DNA of 12,529 bases from an uncultured Acidimicrobiaceae bacterium. Its GTDB lineage: Bacteria > Actinomycetota > Acidimicrobiia > Acidimicrobiales > RAAP-2. The notes below the pieces were generated by a model. It was given only the letters and a program-made list of their open reading frames with translations. It was not told the DNA's origin and did no database searches. The stretch covers positions 1 through 12,529 of the forward strand of contig CALAYR010000116.1 of assembly GCA_937894805.1 (NCBI GenBank), in the 5' to 3' direction. Of this stretch, positions 7,502 through 12,529 are shown piece after piece (the first letter of the stretch is position 1; each line of letters begins with the position of its first letter). Position numbers and translations under genes: made by a program.

Positions 7502-7577
7502 GGTTCAGGCGGGAGTGGGCAAAGTTGCCGGGGTTCACGATTAGAGTGGAATCCAACGTTCACGCTTCGGAGGACAT
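7502..7577. promoter_or_regulatory. Divergent intergenic region between mpa and the ferredoxin gene
   Basis: These 76 bases separate the first gene of the Pup-proteasome block from the ferredoxin gene, so promoters for both must lie here or just inside mpa. On the plus strand, TAGAGT (7542-7547) is a possible -10 for the ferredoxin, without a good -35. On the minus strand, a weak TGAACC to TACGCT pair 18 bases apart lies just inside the longer mpa reading and would fit a leaderless start at 7471. GTTCACG occurs twice on the plus strand, at 7533-7539 and 7558-7564. Boxes are assigned by eye only. Confidence 0.35.
7569..7574 (+). promoter_or_regulatory. Ribosome binding site of the ferredoxin gene
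   Basis: GGAGGA lies 3 bases before the ATG at 7578, which is the start of a protein matching small ferredoxins from its first residue. It fixes the start. Confidence 0.7.
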
Positions 7578-7814
7578 ATGAAGGTTTGGATCGACCAAGA
7601 TCTCTGCACGGGCGATGGCCTGTGTGAGGAAATTGCCCCAGCAGTATTCACCCTGCTCGACGATGGTCTGGCCTACGTCAAAGAAGGCACCGATGTGAAG
7701 AGCAACCCCGGTGGCGCCAGCGGACTAGCCGCCGTTCCCGAGGAGCTTGAAGATGCAGTGGTCGAGGCTTCGGAAGAGTGTCCCGGCGAATGCATCTTCA
7801 TCGAGCGCGACTAA
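7578..7814 (+). CDS. Small single-cluster ferredoxin
   Basis: A 78-residue acidic ferredoxin, predicted to be a soluble one-electron carrier; its partner is unknown. The cluster motif is C10-TGDGL-C16 near the N-terminus and C68-P near the C-terminus, so three cysteines could hold a 3Fe-4S cluster. Asp13 sits where a fourth ligand would be, exactly as in Pyrococcus furiosus ferredoxin (DQDTCIGDAIC), where Asp ligates a 4Fe-4S cluster. The cluster type therefore cannot be decided from sequence. C72 is an additional cysteine close to C68. The middle has a Gly/Ser/Asn-rich insertion (about 40-52). It is transcribed away from mpa and ends overlapping the convergent trmI by 4 bases. Ferredoxin genes beside actinobacterial proteasome loci are recalled from general knowledge, not verified here. 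Confidence 0.93.
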   Translation: MKVWIDQDLCTGDGLCEEIAPAVFTLLDDGLAYVKEGTDVKSNPGGASGLAAVPEELEDAVVEASEECPGECIFIERD

Positions 7815-7828
7815 ATATCTTCGCCTCG
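7802..7828. terminator. Candidate bidirectional hairpin at the convergent ferredoxin/trmI stops
   Basis: CGAGCGCGA (7802-7810) and TCGCCTCG (7821-7828) can pair as an 8-base-pair stem with one bulged C, around a 10-base A/T-rich loop. Both overlapping stop codons (7811-7814) lie in that loop. There is no following T-run on either strand, so factor-independent termination is doubtful; a role in RNA 3' end definition is possible. No folding energy was calculated. Confidence 0.3.
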
Positions 7829-8614
7829 CGACTCAATATGCATCCGTCGAACTAATCGGCGTGCACTAGTCAAGAATCCAGTATGGGCAACCATGCGATG
7901 GTCCGGCCGAACGCTACGTCCGTCGATGTGCCACGTCCGTCGCAAAATCTCAACCGTTTCGGCGAGACCGAAGGCGTGGCGGTCCAGTGTCTGGCGCAAT
8001 TGCTGGGTCTGATTGATGGTTGGTAGGTAGGCCAAAAAGATGCCACCGGGACGAAGGGCCTTCTCGGCGTGCTCCACCACGGCCCACGGTTCGGGCATAT
8101 CCAGAACGACGCGGTCAAAGTCGGTCCCGTCAATCCCTTCGGTGACGTCTCGGATATGGATGTCGTAGTGGACATCCTCCCCCAGCATCGCTGTGACGTT
8201 GTCTTTGGCACGTTGAGCAAAGTCCTCACGAATCTCATATCCCGTGATTAGCGCTCCGGCTCGAAGGATTGTCATCGACAATGCGCCCGAACCGATGCCA
8301 GCTTCTAGAACCTTCATGCCCGGCCCGATGTCGGCAGCCATCAAGATGGCCCCGAGATCTTTGGGGTAAATGACCTGGGCTCCACGAGGCATCTTCAAGA
8401 CCACATCGCTCAACATGGGTCGCAACACCAAGAAGGGTCGCCCCGTGCTGCCATCGACGGAGTCACCCTCGTCGCGGCCAATGATGTCGTCGTGCTGAAC
8501 GATGCCAGCGTGGGTGTGGAACGAGGCGCCCGGCCGTAGTGAAATCAGGTACCGCCGGTCTTTCTGGTCAATCAACATGACACGCTCACCGGCGTTAATC
8601 ATTGATGCGCTCAT
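7811..8614 (-). CDS. trmI: tRNA (adenine-58-N1)-methyltransferase TrmI
   Basis: TrmI methylates N1 of adenosine 58 in the T-loop of tRNA using S-adenosylmethionine; bacterial forms are homotetramers. The 267-residue product has a small N-terminal beta domain (about 1-70, with GASFHTHAGIVQHDDIIG). The Rossmann methyltransferase domain follows, with motif I VLEAGIGSG (102-110), the acidic SAM contact in GYEIREDF, and the family motif LDMPEPW (171-177). The C-terminal segment is RTWHIDGRSVRPDHRMVAHTGFL. It starts at ATG 8614, overlapping the preceding small gene as ATGA, with AAGG about 7 bases upstream. The M. tuberculosis homologue Rv2118c also lies near mpa. It is last in its operon and meets the ferredoxin gene tail to tail. 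Confidence 0.96.
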   Translation of the reverse strand: MSASMINAGERVMLIDQKDRRYLISLRPGASFHTHAGIVQHDDIIGRDEGDSVDGSTGRPFLVLRPMLSDVVLKMPRGAQVIYPKDLGAILMAADIGPGMKVLEAGIGSGALSMTILRAGALITGYEIREDFAQRAKDNVTAMLGEDVHYDIHIRDVTEGIDGTDFDRVVLDMPEPWAVVEHAEKALRPGGIFLAYLPTINQTQQLRQTLDRHAFGLAETVEILRRTWHIDGRSVRPDHRMVAHTGFLTSARRLVRRMHIESRGEDI

Positions 8615-8790
8615 TGTGCAGCCTTCCGCTGGGCCTTATTTTCGGCCTTGGCGCGACGACGTTCGCCGTGCCGGATAAACCATGCGATCCCCGCAATCAA
8701 CCACCAGAGCCATGCCAACTCGCGCTTGACCTGCTTGCGTGCCTGACGCACGGCAAGCGCAATTGCCCCTCCGAGAACCTTTTGGATCAT
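8611..8790 (-). CDS. Small basic single-pass membrane protein, unknown function (59 residues)
   Basis: I do not recognise this family. The 59-residue reading starts MIQKVLGGAIALAVRQARKQ, followed by a Trp-rich hydrophobic segment (about 25-40, LAWLWWLIAGIAWFI) and a Lys/Arg/Ala-rich tail (RHGERRRAKAENKAQRK). This suggests one membrane helix with a strongly basic cytoplasmic end. Support for it being a gene is positional. Its ATG overlaps the preceding gene's stop as ATGA, its TGA overlaps the trmI ATG as ATGA, and it exactly fills the space between them. There is no independent ribosome binding site, so it would depend on translational coupling. A longer overlapping reading in another frame (8636-8842) has no such features. 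Confidence 0.72.
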   Translation of the reverse strand: MIQKVLGGAIALAVRQARKQVKRELAWLWWLIAGIAWFIRHGERRRAKAENKAQRKAAQ

Positions 8791-8972
8791 GAACGACGAC
8801 GACGTCCCCTACGTCGCCCCCAAATGAACGCTGCGAAGGCACCGAGAATGCTCAGGGCGAATCCAGCTGACTGGGTGGCTCCACTGCCGGACTCCTTGCC
8901 TTCGGACGCCAGGCCAATGAACGCCCGTACTCGTTCTTCCAGTTCAATACGAGTGTCGGACCGACTGCTCAT
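8787..8972 (-). CDS. Small membrane protein with Arg-rich C-terminus, unknown function (61 residues)
   Basis: The 61-residue product has a polar N-terminal half (SDTRIELEERVRAFIG, a possible amphipathic helix), a Ser/Gly linker, one membrane helix (about 37-52, GFALSILGAFAAFIWG) and a tail of RRR and RRRR separated by Gly. No family was assigned with confidence. It vaguely resembles the small proteins often encoded beside Holin-X genes in Actinobacteria, which is recall only. An AGGA element lies about 10 bases before the ATG. ATGA overlaps join it to the Holin-X-like gene upstream and the 59-residue gene downstream, so all three are probably translated together. Confidence 0.8.
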   Translation of the reverse strand: MSSRSDTRIELEERVRAFIGLASEGKESGSGATQSAGFALSILGAFAAFIWGRRRGRRRRS

Positions 8973-9322
8973 GATTGCGATTTCCTGCTCGGAATTCGCC
9001 GCTTACTCGGGCCACTACTGATTTTGAGAAGCGTCAATCCGACGACCGCGATCCCGCCCAAGGTGACGAGGAGGTAGGGAATCCATGAGGTGGTTCCATG
9101 GAAAAGATCTTGGAGAAGGCGAAGCAGTCCCACGGCGACCAGCAGGCCGCCGAGGCCCACCAGGAAAGAGCCGGCACAGCCGAAAGCCGTGTAGCGCCCG
9201 AGCGCCTTGACCGGATCGACGGTCTCTTCGCGGACGTAACGAAGGGCCACATCTTTGATCTCTTCCGCTTCCTCCGCCAGAGTCTGACCCCGAAGGACGT
9301 TTTTGATGTCACCAAACTTCAC
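8969..9322 (-). CDS. Holin-X-like (actinobacterial phage-holin-fold) membrane protein
   Basis: This 117-residue protein has an N-terminal amphipathic helix (about 12-36, LAEEAEEIKDVALRYVREE), two membrane helices (about 46-70 and 80-101) and a basic tail (SKRRIPSRKS). That layout fits the actinobacterial Holin-X family, whose name comes from fold similarity. These are ordinary chromosomal proteins of unknown function, and nothing here suggests a phage. The start is GTG at 9322, the earliest that keeps the amphipathic helix intact, 9 bases after the thioesterase stop. Its ribosome binding site is weak. Its stop overlaps the next gene's ATG as ATGA. Family assignment is from topology and composition, so moderate. 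Confidence 0.8.
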   Translation of the reverse strand: MKFGDIKNVLRGQTLAEEAEEIKDVALRYVREETVDPVKALGRYTAFGCAGSFLVGLGGLLVAVGLLRLLQDLFHGTTSWIPYLLVTLGGIAVVGLTLLKISSGPSKRRIPSRKSQS

Positions 9323-9331
9323 AGTGAGAGC

Positions 9332-9727
9332 CTAGGCGCGGTCTCTGGCGATATAGGAGGACGTGGCACTGGCGACCACATTGCCTCCTTCGTCAAGAAC
9401 GCGGCCCTCTAGAAAGAGCACGGTGCTGCCGGCATGGGTCGTCTGAGTCTCACACCTCAGTACGCCCCCAACTTTGGCTGGTCGCAAGTAGGAGACCTTC
9501 ATCTCGGCGTTCGCCACGTTCGCCCTCCGTCCCCGCAGGGCGGTGACGGCACTCGCGCCCATGGAACTATCAAGCATGGCGGCGAGGAATCCCCCCTGGA
9601 TAATCCCGGCCGGGTTGGCAAAACGCTCATCGGCACGCATCTCCCAGACAGTGGCCCCTGGTACAGACTTGTCAACACAGCGAAGGCCGAGGGTCAGGTC
9701 ACAATTTGGTGGTACTTGGAGAGCCAT
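9332..9727 (-). CDS. PaaI-type hotdog-fold thioesterase
   Basis: A 131-residue single hotdog domain. The signature NPAGIIQGGFLAAMLD (38-53) corresponds to the PaaI-type NxxGxxxGG...LD helix, with Asp53 as probable catalytic acid. Gln44 replaces the His seen in many PaaI proteins, a variant common in one subgroup. The second half (KVSYLRPAKVGGVLRCE and VASATSSYIARD) completes the sheet. Such enzymes hydrolyse acyl- or aryl-CoA thioesters in the cytoplasm; the substrate cannot be told from sequence. It starts at ATG 9727, divergent from transketolase, and is the first gene of a minus-strand operon ending with trmI. Confidence 0.9.
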   Translation of the reverse strand: MALQVPPNCDLTLGLRCVDKSVPGATVWEMRADERFANPAGIIQGGFLAAMLDSSMGASAVTALRGRRANVANAEMKVSYLRPAKVGGVLRCETQTTHAGSTVLFLEGRVLDEGGNVVASATSSYIARDRA

Positions 9728-9787
9728 GACTTCAGGCTACCGACCCATTCACCGTGCAACAGTAAATTCTTAACTACTCTGCTGACG
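9728..9787. promoter_or_regulatory. Divergent intergenic region between thioesterase and transketolase
   Basis: These 60 bases hold whatever promoters serve the two divergent operons. An A/T-rich core (about 9761-9776) contains TAAATT (9763-9768), a plausible -10 for the plus strand. TTCACC at 9748 lies 17 bases before TAACTA (9771), a weak alternative pair that would put the transcript start within a few bases of the transketolase GTG. Neither pair is strong. Confidence 0.35.
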
Positions 9788-11785
9788 GTGGAGACCGTTA
9801 ATTACGAGCATGCATCACCTCTAGAAGACCGCGCGATTCGCGAAATAGTCGGCTTGGCCATGGACGCGCCGGCAAAGGCGAAGTCGGGTCACCCCGGTAC
9901 GGCGATGGCGTTAGCGCCCCTCGCAGTGACGCTTTTCTCCCGAGTGTTGCGACACGATCCCACGCATCCCGATTGGATTGATCGCGATCGCTTCATCTTG
10001 AGCTGCGGCCACGCCTCAATTCTCCAGTACGGAATAGCCCGAGTGTTCGGCTATGGCATTACCCGCGAAGACCTCATGGAATTCCGTCAGCCGCACAGTC
10101 GCACTCCAGGTCACCCCGAAGTAGGGGTAACACCAACAGTGGAAGTAACCACTGGACCACTAGGTCAAGGTCTGGCTAATGGCGTCGGCATGGCAATCGC
10201 CGAACGGTATCTCCGCGCCTCGTACGGACCAGAACTCGTTAACCATCACACCTGGGTCATCGCCGGTGATGGCTGCATCGAAGAAGGGATCTCGCACGAG
10301 GCCGCCTCGTTGGCGGGCGCGCTCAAGCTTTCGGGTCTGACGGTGATTTACGACGACAATCGCATCACCATCGATGGTGACATCAACTTGGCGCTCGCCG
10401 ACGATACGCCAGCCCGTTTTCGTGCCTACGGATGGAATGTGCTGGAACTTGGTGAAGTGGCCAACGACTGCAACGCACTTGAGGCGGGGTTGCGTGCGGC
10501 CAAAGCGGAGTCAGAGCGCCCAACGCTCTTAATACTCCGCTCGCACATTGGTTTTCCGGCCACCGCGATGGTTGACCGTCGCGAAGCTCACGGTTCACCG
10601 TTTAGTGCTGACGTGATTCGGGAAACCAAAGTGGCTCTGGGCGTTGATCCCGAGATCAGCTTCAATGTTGCAGACGATCTCCCCTCGGCCATTGTCGAGT
10701 CGCTTACGGAACAACGTTCAGAACGTAAACATTGGGAGAGTCGCGTTACCGCCTCCGGAGAGAGTGGTGTCAAACTGCTATTGCAAATGGCATCCGGTGG
10801 CGTGCCCGCTGTTTCACCGGCAATGGGCCGCTACGACGAGGGCTCCAAGGTTGCCACCCGTAAGGCGATGCAGCGTGCAATTGACGCCCTGTCCCCCGTG
10901 GCTCCCGGCCTCCTTTCGGGATCTGCCGATTTGACTGACAACACGGGTGTCCTCCTCCCTAACGAGGTAGCCCAATCAGCCGAGAATCCTCAAGGTCGCC
11001 AGATTTACTACGGCATTCGCGAGTTCGCTATGGGTGCGGCGATGGTGGGCATGGCTCTCCACGGGGGTGTACGTCCTGTTGGCTCCACATTCTTTGTCTT
11101 TTCTGATTACGTGCGTCCTGCGATTCGACTCGCGGCATTGAGCGAGGCACCGGTTACCTTCGTATTCACTCACGACTCGATTGGTGTTGGCGAGGACGGT
11201 CCTACCCACCAACCGATTGAGCACTTAATGGCCCTACGGGCCATGCCCGGTGTGCACGTTGTTCGACCATCGGATGCCAACGAGGCCCTACAGCTCATTG
11301 GTGACGTCATTTCGACCCACACCAAGGGTCCAACGGCGTTGATATTGAGTCGTCAAGACTTGCCAGTCTTAGGCGGCAGCGATTCGGCCAATTCGGCTAA
11401 CGGCGCCCTCAAGGGGGGCTATGTCCTGCGTGACCATCAGAGCGCCGTATTCACCCTGGTGGCCACCGGTTCGGAAGTGGGAGTCGCCGTTGGTGCGGCG
11501 GATGAATTGGCAACAGAGGGCATTCAGGTTCGCGTCGTCGCACTTCCCTGCTGGGAGTGCTTTGAGGAGCAACCAAAGGACTATCGAGCTTCGGTGCTCC
11601 GTCGTGATCTGCCCAGTCTCTCTATTGAAGCGGGCGCAACGTTGGGATGGGCCAAGTACGCCGATGAGTCGCTCGGCATTGATACCTTCGGCATCAGCGC
11701 ACCGGGTGACTTTGTCTATGAGTATTTCAACCTCACACCGAGCGCTGTCGCGAAAGCGGTCCGGCACCGACTGGAGCACGCATGA
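9788..11785 (+). CDS. tkt: Transketolase
   Basis: Transketolase moves two-carbon units between sugar phosphates in the pentose phosphate pathway, using thiamine diphosphate. The 665-residue product is of normal length and complete. Visible elements include SGHPGTA (His35), CGHAS (His75) and GPLGQG (123-128). The thiamine diphosphate motif begins GDG at 160-162 and ends at Asn191. The C-terminal parts include YYGIREFAMGAA with catalytic Glu412 (Glu411 of the E. coli enzyme) and THDSIGVGEDGPTHQP (His462 onward). The start is GTG at 9788; the open frame extends back to 9434, but that part lies antisense to the thioesterase gene and has no transketolase similarity. No clear ribosome binding site is seen, so a very short leader is possible. 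It overlaps the transaldolase as ATGA. Confidence 0.97.
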   Translation: METVNYEHASPLEDRAIREIVGLAMDAPAKAKSGHPGTAMALAPLAVTLFSRVLRHDPTHPDWIDRDRFILSCGHASILQYGIARVFGYGITREDLMEFRQPHSRTPGHPEVGVTPTVEVTTGPLGQGLANGVGMAIAERYLRASYGPELVNHHTWVIAGDGCIEEGISHEAASLAGALKLSGLTVIYDDNRITIDGDINLALADDTPARFRAYGWNVLELGEVANDCNALEAGLRAAKAESERPTLLILRSHIGFPATAMVDRREAHGSPFSADVIRETKVALGVDPEISFNVADDLPSAIVESLTEQRSERKHWESRVTASGESGVKLLLQMASGGVPAVSPAMGRYDEGSKVATRKAMQRAIDALSPVAPGLLSGSADLTDNTGVLLPNEVAQSAENPQGRQIYYGIREFAMGAAMVGMALHGGVRPVGSTFFVFSDYVRPAIRLAALSEAPVTFVFTHDSIGVGEDGPTHQPIEHLMALRAMPGVHVVRPSDANEALQLIGDVISTHTKGPTALILSRQDLPVLGGSDSANSANGALKGGYVLRDHQSAVFTLVATGSEVGVAVGAADELATEGIQVRVVALPCWECFEEQPKDYRASVLRRDLPSLSIEAGATLGWAKYADESLGIDTFGISAPGDFVYEYFNLTPSAVAKAVRHRLEHA

Positions 11786-12509
11786 CGAAACTGGACGCCC
11801 TCTACCTCGAGCACGGTCAAAGTGCGTGGGTCGACAACATTCGCCGCGACTGGATCAACGACGGCACTCTCCAAAACCTCGTTGATCGTGGGGTTCGTGG
11901 CGTCACATCAAACCCTTCAATCTTCGCCAAGGCTGTCGCTTCGACCGATGCTTACGACACACTGATAGCGAGTCTGGCTACGACTGACCCCGAAGTGGCG
12001 TTTGAGCAACTTGCAGTTGAAGATGTACGCGATGCATGTGTCATTTTGCGTCCGGTCTATGACGCATCTCTGCGCTCGCTAGCGAGCGGTGAGCGCCGAT
12101 CTCTCGATGGTTACGTCTCACTGGAGGTCTCACCACGATTGGCGCACGACACAGAGGGCACAATCGCGGCCGCAAAGCGCCTCGCTGAAACTCTCAGCGA
12201 CTCACCGAATCTGATGATCAAAATTCCCGCGACGAAGGAGGGTCTTCCCGCAATCAGTGCAGTGTTGGCACTGGGCATCAACGTCAACGTGACTCTTATA
12301 TTTTCCCTGGAACGGTATAGCGAAGTATTGGAGGCTTTCGTTGAGGGCATCGAGCGGGCTCACGCTGCTGGATTGGATGTGTCCAGGATTGCGAGCGTGG
12401 CCTCATTCTTCATTAGTCGGGTCGATTCAGCGATTGATCCACTACTTGCTGATGGGTCCAATCTCAGAGGTGTAGCGGCGGTGGCTCAAGCGGCCCGGGC
12501 GTACGACAT
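11782..12509 (+). CDS. tal: Transaldolase, truncated by the contig end
   Basis: Transaldolase transfers a dihydroxyacetone unit between sugar phosphates through a Lys Schiff base, completing the non-oxidative pentose phosphate pathway with transketolase. The 242 genuine residues include WVDNI (Asp18), the signature GVTSNPSIF (40-48), SLEVSPRLAHD and MIKIPATKEG with Schiff-base Lys147. NVTLIFSLERY and VASFFISRVDS follow. Actinobacterial Tal proteins are usually about 370 residues, so roughly the last third is missing. The ATG at 11782 overlaps the transketolase stop as ATGA. After Tyr-Asp (codon ending 12507) the frame continues with IDRKSTR, but those codons read from sequencing adapter and are not part of the protein. 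Confidence 0.96.
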
Positions 12510-12529
12510 AGATCGGAAGAGCACACGTC
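12510..12529. other. Illumina TruSeq adapter sequence at the contig end (artefact)
   Basis: The last 20 bases begin AGATCGGAAGAGC and continue ACACGTC, which is the start of the standard Illumina TruSeq read-1 adapter. It sits exactly at the contig terminus and interrupts an otherwise well-conserved transaldolase frame. It should be treated as untrimmed adapter rather than genomic DNA. Confidence 0.96.

Noticed and set aside
8602..9021. 139-residue plus-strand reading frame
   Set aside because: Antisense to three overlapping minus-strand genes that have coherent membrane topology and ATGA links; its own translation shows no family features.
8969..9322. Holin-like protein as a sign of prophage
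   Set aside because: Holin-X proteins are widespread chromosomal actinobacterial proteins; no other phage genes, integrase or attachment site are present.
9434..9787. In-frame extension upstream of transketolase
   Set aside because: It lies antisense to the hotdog thioesterase gene, has no transketolase similarity, and would make the enzyme abnormally long. GTG 9788 gives the normal N-terminus.

Overview
This window is a stretch of actinobacterial (Actinomycetota) chromosome. The main evidence is a complete Pup-proteasome locus (Mpa ATPase, Dop, Pup, proteasome beta and alpha subunits, PafA), a system found mainly in Actinobacteria. It is flanked by Tat translocase genes on one side and a TrmI-type tRNA methyltransferase on the other, as in the corresponding Mycobacterium tuberculosis region. 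GC content looks moderate by eye. That, together with a Pup ending in GGE and sequencing adapter at the contig end, suggests an uncultured, possibly acidimicrobial, lineage from a metagenome or draft assembly. The taxonomic placement below phylum is inference.

Left block, minus strand, about 1-7501, transcribed right to left: mpa, dop, pup, prcB, prcA, pafA, lepB, tatB-like, tatC (cut by the left edge). Gaps range from a 4-base overlap to about 39 bases, so the block could be one operon. Pup is ligated to target lysines by PafA and removed by Dop. Mpa recognises pupylated proteins, unfolds them and feeds them into the PrcA/PrcB 20S core. The tail of the block is protein export: signal peptidase I and twin-arginine translocase subunits. 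The pafB and pafC regulators that follow pafA in mycobacteria are not in the window; lepB occupies that place.

Middle, 7502-9727: a small ferredoxin (plus strand) diverges from mpa. It runs tail to tail into a five-gene minus-strand operon made of a hotdog thioesterase, a Holin-X-like membrane protein, two tiny basic membrane proteins (61 and 59 residues) and trmI. The last four of these are linked by three successive ATGA stop/start overlaps. The ferredoxin and trmI stop codons overlap, inside the loop of a predicted hairpin.

Right block, plus strand, 9788 to the end: transketolase, then transaldolase overlapping it by ATGA; these are the non-oxidative pentose phosphate enzymes. The transaldolase is cut by the contig end. 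The final 20 bases (12510-12529) are Illumina TruSeq adapter, not genome. No RNA genes, CRISPR arrays or insertion sequences were recognised, and no gene-free stretch exceeds about 80 bases.

No wholly new system is evident. The points most worth checking are the Ala in place of Gly before the proteasome beta catalytic Thr, the GGE Pup beside an intact Dop, the export genes inside the Pup-proteasome operon, the overlapping small membrane genes leading into trmI, and the adapter tail.
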